The notes below the pieces were generated by a model. That model worked only from the letters and a program-made list of their open reading frames with translations. It was not told the origin of the DNA and did no database searches. Below, in pieces: positions 45,416 through 53,943 of a stretch of DNA of 64,000 nt; position 1 is the stretch's first letter; every line of letters begins with the position of its first letter. Both the position numbers and the translations under genes were made by a program. Origin of the DNA: Pseudomonadales bacterium (GTDB lineage: Bacteria > Pseudomonadota > Gammaproteobacteria > Pseudomonadales > Ketobacteraceae); assembly GCA_002708905.1 (NCBI GenBank), contig PAPM01000023.1, forward strand, positions 62,001 to 126,000. Direction: 5' to 3'.

Positions 45416-46711
45416 ATGAACGTTTTGATTATTGGTGGTGGTGGCCGTGAACACGCACTGGCCTGGAAAGCAGCCCAATCCCCCACTGTGACTAAAGTCT
45501 TTGTGGCTCCCGGCAACGCAGGCACTGCCCTCGAAGCCAAGGTTGAGAACGTAAACATCGATGTACTGGCGTTGGATGAGCTGGTGTCCTTTGCCAAAAG
45601 TAACGATGTTTATCTGACCATTGTTGGCCCTGAAGCGCCCCTGGTAGCCGGCGTCGTTGATGCCTTCCGTGCTAAGGGCCTGAAGTGTTTCGGCCCTACC
45701 AAAGGTGCCGCCCAGCTGGAAGGATCCAAGGCCTTCACCAAGGACTTTCTGGCCCGTCACAATATTCCTACCGCCGCTTACGGCAACTTCACCGAGATTG
45801 ATAAAGCCATTGCTTATGTGAAAGAGCAAGGCGCACCCATCGTGGTGAAAGCGGATGGACTGGCAGCCGGTAAAGGCGTGATTCTGGCGCAAACTGAAGC
45901 AGAGGCCATTGCCGCCATCGAGGATATGCTGGCCGGCAACAAGTTCGGTGATGCCGGCAGCCGTGTGGTAATCGAAGAGTTCCTGGTAGGCGAAGAAGCC
46001 AGTTTCATCTGCATGGTGGACGGTAAAAACGTGCTGCCCATGGCCACGTCCCAGGATCACAAAGCCCGTGATAACGGCGACCAGGGCCCAAACACCGGCG
46101 GTATGGGCGCCTACTCCCCCGCCCCCGTGGTAACCCCTGAAATTCAGGAAAGGGTGATGCAGGAAGTCATCTACCCAACGGTGAACGGCATGGCCGCAGA
46201 GGGCAATGTCTACACCGGTTTCCTCTACGCCGGCTTGATGATCGGACCGGACGGCACCCCCAAGGTGCTGGAATACAACTGTCGCTTTGGTGATCCGGAA
46301 ACCCAGCCCATCATGATGCGTTTGAACTCCGATCTGGTCTACCTGTGTGACATGGCGCTGCAAGGCAAACTGGATCAAGTGGAAGCACAATGGGATGAGC
46401 GTGCCTCACTGGGCGTGGTACTGGCCGCCGGAGGTTATCCGGACAGCTACCAGAAGGGAGACCAGATCTTTGGGCTTCCGGAAATCGAGCAGGATGACAG
46501 CAAGGTATTTCACGCCGGCACCACGCTGGATGGGGAACGAGTAAGAACCAATGGCGGTCGCGTACTCTGCGCGGTGGCACTGGGCTCTACGGTGGCAGAA
46601 GCTCAATCCAAGGCTTATGACCTGGTAAAACAGATCAACTGGAACAATGTGTATTACCGGGATGATATCGGTTATCGAGCGGTTGCCCGCGAGCGGGAGC
46701 AGCAGGGCTAA
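45416..46711 (+). CDS. purD: Phosphoribosylamine-glycine ligase
   Basis: An ATP-grasp enzyme of 431 residues that joins glycine to phosphoribosylamine in purine synthesis. Signatures are LIIGGGGREHALAWKA, VVKADGLAAGKGVILA, DHKARDNGDQGPNTGGMGAY and EYNCRFGDPETQPIM. In P. aeruginosa this gene is followed by retS; here the RetS-like kinase is 4.4 kb further on. Confidence 0.97.
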   Translation: MNVLIIGGGGREHALAWKAAQSPTVTKVFVAPGNAGTALEAKVENVNIDVLALDELVSFAKSNDVYLTIVGPEAPLVAGVVDAFRAKGLKCFGPTKGAAQLEGSKAFTKDFLARHNIPTAAYGNFTEIDKAIAYVKEQGAPIVVKADGLAAGKGVILAQTEAEAIAAIEDMLAGNKFGDAGSRVVIEEFLVGEEASFICMVDGKNVLPMATSQDHKARDNGDQGPNTGGMGAYSPAPVVTPEIQERVMQEVIYPTVNGMAAEGNVYTGFLYAGLMIGPDGTPKVLEYNCRFGDPETQPIMMRLNSDLVYLCDMALQGKLDQVEAQWDERASLGVVLAAGGYPDSYQKGDQIFGLPEIEQDDSKVFHAGTTLDGERVRTNGGRVLCAVALGSTVAEAQSKAYDLVKQINWNNVYYRDDIGYRAVAREREQQG

Positions 46712-46811
46712 TCCATTGTGACTCATCCGTGAGCCATGCATTGATTAACGCACAGTTACATACTGTTCCAGACGGAACATATTCTTATTCTTAAAGTTAG
46801 ATTAAAGTGTT

Positions 46812-46840
46812 GTCGAGGAGGGACACTAGCCCTCCTCGAC
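46812..46840 (+). terminator. Terminator-like hairpin after purD
   Basis: GTCGAGGAGGG (46812-46822) pairs perfectly with CCCTCCTCGAC (46830-46840), loop 7 nt, followed by TTATTTAGTT. It lies 100 bp after the purD stop. Confidence 0.75.
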
Positions 46841-46925
46841 TTATTTAGTTCTTGAATCAGATATTTTATTTTCGCAATAACAAGGAACTTGTGCGGTAAC
46901 GCGCATGCAGTATTGGGGATCAATC

Positions 46926-47708
46926 ATGCACAAAACCATCTTATTTACTCTCGCAATCAGTGTTCTTCTGGGCGCCTGTGGCGGCGGTGGCTCATCCGGT
47001 GACCAGAATGTCGAAGGCAAATATGCTGATGCTCTGAAATCAGACTCGATACGCGCACAGAAAGCGCTGCAGGAGGAGCTAAACCTGAATCCCATTCCCG
47101 GAACAATGAACCTAACCGGGATTTGGGTGAGCACCTGGGTTAGTGTGGGCGAATTTACAGACAACACAACAAGTCCATCTGTTCGCGGCGACGTTGCTGA
47201 CGAGGGTTTTGACGTTCTTGTCATAACCGATAATGGCCCGAACCTAACCGTTAACTATTGCGAAGAGCCGGAACCAGAGAATAGCTGGACTTTGGAGTAT
47301 GTGACGTCTGACACGCTTCGCTATGGGGATGATCTTAACAATGATTACGTTGCCAACATTGATGACCGAAACCGGATCACCTTTCCAGTGATTAAAAACA
47401 ACTATGGAAACGCCAGCTTTAGCGAAGAACTCTACTACCGGGAAGTATTGATTAAAATTTCAGATGTAACCCCGAGCGTGATTGGATACGTGGATGAGAA
47501 CACACTGCCTTCTGTTGATGTTACTTGCGCATACTATGGCAATTTTAGTTACGTCTACCCAGGCGAAACGTTGAACCAGGCGTATTTCTACTATGAAACA
47601 TCCAGCGTGTCAGAGCACATTGAACAGGATGAGTTTACGTCTATAGCACGAGATACCAATGAAGTCATTGTGACCGAACCTACCAAAACACTCCGCTTTG
47701 GATTCTAA
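46926..47708 (+). CDS. Hypothetical lipoprotein
   Basis: A protein of 260 residues. From ATG 46926 it has a short signal with lipobox LLGAC followed by GGGGSSG, so it should be lipidated; an in-frame ATG 21 bp earlier is less fitting. The mature part is mostly beta-like, rich in Asn, Asp and Tyr, with two cysteines (YCEEPE, VTCAYYG) that might pair. No family is recognised. Base composition is more AT-rich than purD. It stands alone between a terminator-like hairpin on each side. Confidence 0.7.
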   Translation: MHKTILFTLAISVLLGACGGGGSSGDQNVEGKYADALKSDSIRAQKALQEELNLNPIPGTMNLTGIWVSTWVSVGEFTDNTTSPSVRGDVADEGFDVLVITDNGPNLTVNYCEEPEPENSWTLEYVTSDTLRYGDDLNNDYVANIDDRNRITFPVIKNNYGNASFSEELYYREVLIKISDVTPSVIGYVDENTLPSVDVTCAYYGNFSYVYPGETLNQAYFYYETSSVSEHIEQDEFTSIARDTNEVIVTEPTKTLRFGF

Positions 47709-47719
47709 CTTAGCACAAT

Positions 47720-47750
47720 GTAGTCTGCCTCAATCTCTGAGGCAGACTAC
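47720..47750. terminator. Perfect hairpin between convergent genes
   Basis: GTAGTCTGCCTCA (47720-47732) and TGAGGCAGACTAC (47738-47750) form a 13-bp stem with a 5-nt loop. It includes the stop codon of the minus-strand gene. It probably serves both convergent transcripts, though T-tracts are missing. Confidence 0.65.
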
Positions 47751-48769
47751 AAAACTCCATCAAACTCCTGACGAAACTCCTCCATCACCGACTCCACATC
47801 ATCGATGTCATCGAAACGGCCAAGATGCAGCAGCGCCTCGCCTTCATTGACCAGCGGCAGATTGGTATTACCGATAACAATACCGGCAAATGGAGCCACT
47901 ACCGGTGTTTCACTGCCACCCAACGGTCCATCGATAATGCCGAGCACATCACCGCGGGATACCCGGTCCCCCAACTGCAATTTACTGCGGAACAAACCGT
48001 CGGCCGGTGCCCGTACCCAGGCCGATGACTTGGCAATAAAGCTCGGCGTTTTCGGCACCACGGTTTTCCGGGGCGGCAACATTTTCAGATGCATCATCAC
48101 GTTGCGAACTCCTTTTACTCCGGCGCGGATAGCGGGCTCATCAAAGCGCAACGCTTCTCCTGCCTCGTAAGTGATGATGGGAATACCCAGATCATCACCG
48201 GCCCCACGCAACGAGCCATCCCGAATCGGAGCATCAATCACCAGCGGCACACCAAAGGCCAGAGCCAATTCCGCCGCCTCCTCGTTTTCCAGATGCACCC
48301 GTATCTGGGGCATATTGGAACGATTGGCTGCACCGGTATGCAGGTCAATAGCGTACTGGCATTTGGTCAGAATCTGCTGCACAAACAGGTTGGCAATGCG
48401 TCCACCCAGTGAGCCTTTTTCCGAACCGGGGAAGCAGCGATTCAAATCCCGGCGATCCGGCAGATAGCGGGAGCGATGAATGATCCCCAGTACATTGACC
48501 ATGGGAACGGCGATCAGGGTACCCCGCAAATTCTTTAACCAGGGTGCTTTCAGAACCCGCCGCACCACTTCGATGCCATTCAATTCATCACCATGAATGG
48601 CCGCACAGATCAGCAATACCGGCCCGGACGTTTTCCCCTGGACGACCTGAACCGGTATGTGTATGTCGGTATGAGTGTATAACTGTCCGATGGGAATATT
48701 GAACGTCTGCTGGGTTGAGGCAGCAACGGTTTCTCCAAATATTTCGATGGCCTGCGGACGGCGCGCCAT
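47747..48769 (-). CDS. Succinylglutamate desuccinylase/aspartoacylase family (M14) protein
   Basis: A zinc hydrolase-like protein of 340 residues. The metal ligands are His59 and Glu62 in AAIHGDELNG and His144 in AIDLHTGAA. DRRDLNRCFPG and TYEAGEALRFDE are also family-like. The last 90 residues form a lipoyl-like barrel (VRAPADGLFRSKLQLGDRV). Homologues hydrolyse N-acyl amino acids or peptides. It lies 6 bp after rimK on the same strand, which suggests it acts on a product or substrate of RimK, perhaps by removing glutamate residues; this is inference. No signal peptide is seen. Confidence 0.85.
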   Translation of the reverse strand: MARRPQAIEIFGETVAASTQQTFNIPIGQLYTHTDIHIPVQVVQGKTSGPVLLICAAIHGDELNGIEVVRRVLKAPWLKNLRGTLIAVPMVNVLGIIHRSRYLPDRRDLNRCFPGSEKGSLGGRIANLFVQQILTKCQYAIDLHTGAANRSNMPQIRVHLENEEAAELALAFGVPLVIDAPIRDGSLRGAGDDLGIPIITYEAGEALRFDEPAIRAGVKGVRNVMMHLKMLPPRKTVVPKTPSFIAKSSAWVRAPADGLFRSKLQLGDRVSRGDVLGIIDGPLGGSETPVVAPFAGIVIGNTNLPLVNEGEALLHLGRFDDIDDVESVMEEFRQEFDGVL

Positions 48770-48775
48770 TCACAT

Positions 48776-49687
48776 TTATCCTTTTCCGACGGTTCGATTA
48801 CTGGCTTTACCATCCATGATTCGCTTTTCCATAAAGCTGTATATCATACCTGCTACGTCCTTGCCGGTGGCATTTTCAATGCCTTCCAGTCCGGGTGAAG
48901 AGTTCACTTCCATCACCAGGGGACCATGGTTGGAGCGGATCAAATCCACACCGGCAACACTTAGCCCCATAATACGGGCAGCGCGCACGGCGGTCGCCCG
49001 TTCTTCCGGAGTAATTTTAATCAGTGTAGCGCTACCACCACGATGCAGATTGGAGCGGAACTCCCCGGGTTTGGCCTGGCGTTTCATGGCAGCCACCACC
49101 TTGTCACCGATCACCAGACAGCGGATATCCGCCCCCGAAGATTCGGCAATGTATTCCTGGATTAAAATGTTGGCTTTCAGCCCGAGAAACGCTTCAATCA
49201 CGCTTTCCGCCACCTTGCGGGTATCAGCCAGTACCACACCAATCCCCTGGGTGCCTTCCAATAATTTAATCACCAACGGCGCCCCACCCACCATATCGAT
49301 CAAGTCGGGAATCTCATCCGGAGAGTGAGCAAAACCAGTGACCGGCATACCCACCCCTTTGCGGGACAATAACTGCAGGGAACGTAATTTATCCCGCGAG
49401 CGGGAAATGGCAACCGACTCATTCACCGAGTACACCCCCATCATCTCAAACTGGCGTACCACCGCGGTTCCGTAGAAGGTAATGGACGCACCTATGCGGG
49501 GAATCACGGCATCAAAACCTTCCAGTGCTTTACCCTTGTAATGGATGGTGGGTTTATGGGTGGCCATATTCATGTAACAGCGCAACGTATCAATCACTTG
49601 CACCTCATGACCACGGGCCTCACCCGCCTCAACCAGGCGTTGGGTGGAATACAGTTTGGAGTTCCGTGACAGAATTGCTACTTTCAT
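48776..49687 (-). CDS. rimK: RimK family ATP-grasp alpha-L-glutamate ligase
   Basis: A protein of 303 residues from ATG 49687 ([18 protein letters not shown]), the family's usual start; a 31-residue upstream extension in frame looks spurious. ATP-grasp features are [37 protein letters not shown], and [14 protein letters not shown] with the metal-binding residues. RimK adds glutamates to the C-terminus of ribosomal protein S6; it can also make poly-glutamate. In pseudomonads rimK lies in rimABK and influences ribosome content and motility. Neither rimA nor rimB is seen here. Confidence 0.92.
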   Translation of the reverse strand: MKVAILSRNSKLYSTQRLVEAGEARGHEVQVIDTLRCYMNMATHKPTIHYKGKALEGFDAVIPRIGASITFYGTAVVRQFEMMGVYSVNESVAISRSRDKLRSLQLLSRKGVGMPVTGFAHSPDEIPDLIDMVGGAPLVIKLLEGTQGIGVVLADTRKVAESVIEAFLGLKANILIQEYIAESSGADIRCLVIGDKVVAAMKRQAKPGEFRSNLHRGGSATLIKITPEERATAVRAARIMGLSVAGVDLIRSNHGPLVMEVNSSPGLEGIENATGKDVAGMIYSFMEKRIMDGKASNRTVGKG

Positions 49688-49932
49688 GTTCGATCCATTT
49701 CTAACGTTAAGCGGGGAAGCTGAGATCGGCTGGGCCAGCCTGGTCAGGTGGCGTTTATACCAGATCCTGATCTCCTTCACCTGATTATTTTTTGTAAATT
49801 ACACAGCACTATCAATCCTTTGATAATGCTAGCTGACTAACATTCGGGCGCCATTCAGGCTCTACATCCACCTGATCAACTCTGCAGTCTGAACTATACT
49901 TTTCATACTAAACAGACCGCAAAGGAATCGCC

Positions 49933-50970
49933 ATGTCCCAGCCTGCCCCCTCTCTGGACGAAGAAGCCATTAAACAGCTGGTGCCTTTCAATGAGCTGCT
50001 GCGCCACCAGTTCCAGGAAGCGCTGAAGTGCTGTGAGCTCCTCACGTTACCACCCCGCAAAAAGCTATTCAAACGGGGAGAACGGGATGCCTACTGGTAT
50101 TACCTGATGGAAGGCGCTGTGGACCTGCTGGACGAAGAATTCAACATTACCAGCTTCAGCGCGGAAGATCCGGAATGTCGGCGCGCCCTGGACAACCGTC
50201 CCCCGCACCGGTTTTCAGCCATTACCACCAGTGACTGCCAGATTCTGAAAGTGGACAAAGCCCGGCTGGACCTGGCCATCACCTGGGATCAGGCCGGGGA
50301 GTATGGCGTTGACGAGTCCGACGATGAAAATGAAATTGACTGGATGTCCGCCCTGCTGGAGTCCGAGGTCTTTGCTAAGGTTCCTCCCGCCAATATTCAG
50401 CGACTGTTTGCGGCGTTCAAGAATGAAGAACGCAACCTGGGAGACGTGGTGGTGGCGGAAGGTGACCCCGGTGAGCGCTTCTATGTAATTGAACACGGCA
50501 GTGTATTGATCAGCAAGCGATCAGAAAACGGCATTGAGCAGGTGGCCAAATTGGGACCCGGCCAGTTCTTCGGTGAAGAAGCCCTGATCGGCGAGACCAC
50601 CCGCAACGCCACCGTCACCATGGAGACCGACGGCGCCCTGATGTACCTGGAAAAAGAAGAGTTCAAGAGCCTGCTGGAACAACCGGTTCTGAATCGGCTG
50701 ACGGAACGTGATCTGGAGGCCATGCAGGCAGACAGCACCAACCTGATCCTGCTGGACGTGCGCCTGAGTGGTGAATTCAAGCACTTTCATCGGGAAAACT
50801 CTATCAATATCCCCCTTAATAAACTGCGCCAACGCTGTCAGAACCTGGATTCCGGGGCCTGCTATGTGGTGGTGGATAATGCCGGTCCCAGGGCGGAACT
50901 GGGTGTATATCTATTGATCAAAGCTGGACTGCAGGCTTTTCTGTTGCAGTCTGAAACCGACGCAGGGTAA
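49933..50970 (+). CDS. Double cyclic-nucleotide-binding protein with inactive rhodanese domain
   Basis: A soluble protein of 345 residues in three parts. A first CNB-like domain at about 20-120 (LPPRKKLFKRGERDAYWYYL) is less conserved. A second CNB domain at about 140-255 has EGDPGERFYVIEHGSVLI and the phosphate-binding FFGEEALIGETTRNATV with its Arg. A rhodanese-like domain from about 270 (LILLDVRLSGEFKHFH) has an active-site loop reading VVVDNAGPRAE, with no catalytic Cys. No DNA-binding domain is present, so it is not a CRP-type regulator. It may sense cAMP or c-di-GMP and signal by protein contact. It is divergent from rimK. Confidence 0.82.
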   Translation: MSQPAPSLDEEAIKQLVPFNELLRHQFQEALKCCELLTLPPRKKLFKRGERDAYWYYLMEGAVDLLDEEFNITSFSAEDPECRRALDNRPPHRFSAITTSDCQILKVDKARLDLAITWDQAGEYGVDESDDENEIDWMSALLESEVFAKVPPANIQRLFAAFKNEERNLGDVVVAEGDPGERFYVIEHGSVLISKRSENGIEQVAKLGPGQFFGEEALIGETTRNATVTMETDGALMYLEKEEFKSLLEQPVLNRLTERDLEAMQADSTNLILLDVRLSGEFKHFHRENSINIPLNKLRQRCQNLDSGACYVVVDNAGPRAELGVYLLIKAGLQAFLLQSETDAG

Positions 50971-51103
50971 GCACTTACCCTTATATTTCCACGGCTTAAG
51001 TTCATAAATATGGGGAAAATCCTCCGCCAACGGGTGGGATTTGGCGAGCACACTGAATATACTTGAGACAAAATTAACCAGTTGCGCAGGATGCCAACAT
51101 CCG

Positions 51104-53917
51104 ATGAATCAAAACCGCCGCACCAGCCTTGTCAGCCAGAGTGTCGCCTTACTCTGTCTGCTGCTGACCGTATCCATCGGTCGAGCCGCCGTGGTGATAG
51201 ATTCTCCCTCATTCCACTTTCTGATCACTCAGAACATCAGCTACTTTGAAGACACCGAGAATCAGTACCATGCGGAGGACTTCGCGGATGAGCGGCTGTT
51301 GCAGCAGTTTACGCCTACGCGCACGCCGGTTTTAAGATTGGGGTACACCGATTCCACCCTGTGGTTAAGAGTTCAGATAGAAAACCAGTTGTCCCACCCC
51401 ACCAATGCGCTGATCTACGTGAGCCAACCCAACATCGGGTTTCTGGCGGCGCATGAATTGACGGCTGACGGGATGCAGCTGGTGGAAAGCGTAGGCAGCA
51501 TGACAGAGCATATCCACGGCTTTGTACGACACCGGGCCCCCGTGCTGCGTTTGTTTATGAAACCCGGGCAACGGTCGGATTACCTGATTGAGGTTCGATC
51601 CCGCCAATACATGTCCATGGTGCTGAACATCTCTGATCCCGGTACATTTTATCAAACCCAATTCAAGCAGCAGTTATTCACCGGGCTGGCTCTCGGCGCC
51701 CTGGTGATGATCAGTCTGTATGGTTTGTTCGGTGTCATCAAAAGCCGGGACAGCAGTTACGGCTACTTCGCGCTATATGCTTTGTCCATCGTTTACTACT
51801 GCGCCTGCACGTTTGGTTATTTCGGCTATTACTGGTTTCCTTACACCAACCTGCACAGCCAGTTGGAAACATCCGCCCTGATCCTGGTGTTTGCGGCCTC
51901 GCTGCAGTTAAGCCGGAAATTGTTTGAATTAAATCGCAGCCGGCGCCATTTGGACAGGATCAACCGACTGCTGATTGCCGTGATGATGGTCGCGTTGGTG
52001 GCGGTGTTCTTTATCGACATTCAGGCCGGCTCGCGCACTTCTGTAATTCTGGCATTACTGGCCGTACCCTTGAATCTGTATAACGCCGCGATTCGTGCCC
52101 TGGATGGTTTCAACCCGGCGCGCATAATGGTGGCACCCCGGTTGATCATTCTGTTTATTGGTGTGATGACCGCACAAACCGTTTTCGGCACCCTGGCGGT
52201 GGGCATGGAAACCCTTTACATACTGGTTGCCAGCCTGTTCCTGGACTGCTTTGCCGGCGTCGTCGCCCTGAACGTGCGCCAACGTAAAGTTCGCAGCCTG
52301 GAAGAACAGCAGCGCCAACATGTAGCGGTACTGGAAGCAGAGCGCCGTGCCAAAACAGAATTCCTGGCCCAACTCAGCCATGAAATCCGCACGCCGATGA
52401 ACGGCATCCTGGGTATGGCGGAATTATTGGAAGATTCCCCGCTCTCCCCTTTTCAGGAAGATTACGTTCGTACCATCAGCGCGTCGGGCAACAATCTTCT
52501 GAAAATCCTGGATGACATCCTGGATTACTCGAAGATTGAAACCGGCAACATGACCCTGGATATCACGTCCTTCGACATCAGCACCATGCTGGCGGAATGC
52601 ATCGAGGTTTATCGCCAACGGGCCGAAGAGAAAGGCATCGAACTGATAACCCACATTCACAACGATATTCCCTTCCAGGTGAAAGGGGATCCTACCCGCA
52701 TCCGTCAGGTGATCGCCAACATTCTCTCCAATGCCATCAAGTTTACGGATCATGGTGAGGTTATCATTGAGGTAAGCCCGGACCCGGAAAAAGGCCCGCA
52801 CCATATTCGCTTTTCCATTATGGACACCGGGGTGGGTATGAGCCGGGACCAGCTGCAGGAACTGTTCAATCAGCAGCGGGACCACCTGGAAAGCCTCAGT
52901 CACCATGGCCTGGGGCTGCCGATTTCTCAACAACTGGTTTACATCATGCTGGGGGAAATGGGTGCGGAAAGTCAGGCCAGCCGCGGCAGCACCTTCTGGT
53001 TCAGCGTACCGCTGGAGCCGGCCCCCGACGGCCAGGACGTACCGCTGTTTGCCGATCAGCTGAATGGACTGCATTTACTGGTGGTGGACGATAACGCCTC
53101 CTGCCGCCTGGTGTTGCAGCAACAGGCCACCAGCTGGGGCATGAAGGTGTCCACGGCGATCAACGGGCGTCAGGCACTGGCCATGTTGCACAACCAGGCC
53201 ACCATCCACGAGCCCTTTGACGTGGTCATCCTGGACCATGAAATGCCCGGCATGACCGGCATGGAACTGGCAGCCCGCATCAAGGAAGATCCGCTCATCA
53301 ATAACGACCCCTTGGTATTGATGCTGACTGGGCTGGGCATGGCCCCCAGCGCTACTGCTGCCCGTAACGCCGGTATTCGGCGGGTGATCAGCAAACCGGT
53401 GACGGGCCGCACATTGAAAGTCACCCTGCTGGAAGAACTGGCCCATATCCGCCGCATTCATGCCGACCACCCCCAGGACGATCAGCGGGCGGAGACACTT
53501 TCGCCCATGCGCATTCTGGTGGCGGAAGACCATCACCTGTCGCAAAAAGTGGTACGGGGTATGCTGTCCCGCTTGGGCATGCAGGCGGTCACCGTGGACA
53601 ACGGCATTGATGCGGTTAAGCTGACCAAGGAGCAGGACTTCGACATCATTCTGATGGACTGCGAAATGCCGCACATGAACGGCTTTGATGCCACTCGCGC
53701 GATCCGGGAATGGGAGCAGGAAACCGGACGTTCACCCATTCCAATTATCGCCCTGACCGCACATATTATGGACGAGCATAAAGAACGCAGTCTGCAGTGT
53801 GGCATGAATGCCTATCTGGCCAAACCGATCGAACTGAGTGAACTCAGGGACATGCTGATCCAGTGGCAGGACGCCCATGAGACCAGCGGCAATGCGGCAC
53901 AACTGAACGGACTGTAA
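51104..53917 (+). CDS. RetS-like hybrid sensor histidine kinase (7TM-DISM, two receiver domains)
   Basis: A protein of 937 residues from ATG 51104, with a signal peptide (SVALLCLLLTVSIGRA). The order is periplasmic DISMED2 domain (about 40-185), 7TM-DISM membrane domain (about 200-385), HisKA with His426 in SHEIRTPMNG, HATPase (ANILSNAIKFTD; DTGVGMS; HGLGLP), REC1 (LVVDDNASC, ILDHEMPGM) and REC2 (ILVAEDHHLS, LMDCEMPHM). Length, order and His position match P. aeruginosa RetS (942 residues), which dampens the GacS/Rsm pathway. RetS in P. aeruginosa lies next to purD; here purD is 4.4 kb upstream. Orthology is likely but unproved; GacS and GacA are not in the window. Confidence 0.82.
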   Translation: MNQNRRTSLVSQSVALLCLLLTVSIGRAAVVIDSPSFHFLITQNISYFEDTENQYHAEDFADERLLQQFTPTRTPVLRLGYTDSTLWLRVQIENQLSHPTNALIYVSQPNIGFLAAHELTADGMQLVESVGSMTEHIHGFVRHRAPVLRLFMKPGQRSDYLIEVRSRQYMSMVLNISDPGTFYQTQFKQQLFTGLALGALVMISLYGLFGVIKSRDSSYGYFALYALSIVYYCACTFGYFGYYWFPYTNLHSQLETSALILVFAASLQLSRKLFELNRSRRHLDRINRLLIAVMMVALVAVFFIDIQAGSRTSVILALLAVPLNLYNAAIRALDGFNPARIMVAPRLIILFIGVMTAQTVFGTLAVGMETLYILVASLFLDCFAGVVALNVRQRKVRSLEEQQRQHVAVLEAERRAKTEFLAQLSHEIRTPMNGILGMAELLEDSPLSPFQEDYVRTISASGNNLLKILDDILDYSKIETGNMTLDITSFDISTMLAECIEVYRQRAEEKGIELITHIHNDIPFQVKGDPTRIRQVIANILSNAIKFTDHGEVIIEVSPDPEKGPHHIRFSIMDTGVGMSRDQLQELFNQQRDHLESLSHHGLGLPISQQLVYIMLGEMGAESQASRGSTFWFSVPLEPAPDGQDVPLFADQLNGLHLLVVDDNASCRLVLQQQATSWGMKVSTAINGRQALAMLHNQATIHEPFDVVILDHEMPGMTGMELAARIKEDPLINNDPLVLMLTGLGMAPSATAARNAGIRRVISKPVTGRTLKVTLLEELAHIRRIHADHPQDDQRAETLSPMRILVAEDHHLSQKVVRGMLSRLGMQAVTVDNGIDAVKLTKEQDFDIILMDCEMPHMNGFDATRAIREWEQETGRSPIPIIALTAHIMDEHKERSLQCGMNAYLAKPIELSELRDMLIQWQDAHETSGNAAQLNGL

Positions 53918-53943
53918 CGGTTGGCCCACTATTAAGCTGGATC

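Noticed and set aside
45116-46390. A 424-codon open frame antisense to purH/purD
   Set aside because: It lies entirely opposite two well-conserved purine genes and its product resembles nothing known.
48776-49780. rimABK operon including the RimB protease
   Set aside because: The gene next to rimK is an M14 aspartoacylase-like hydrolase, not the retropepsin-like RimB, and no rimA was seen.
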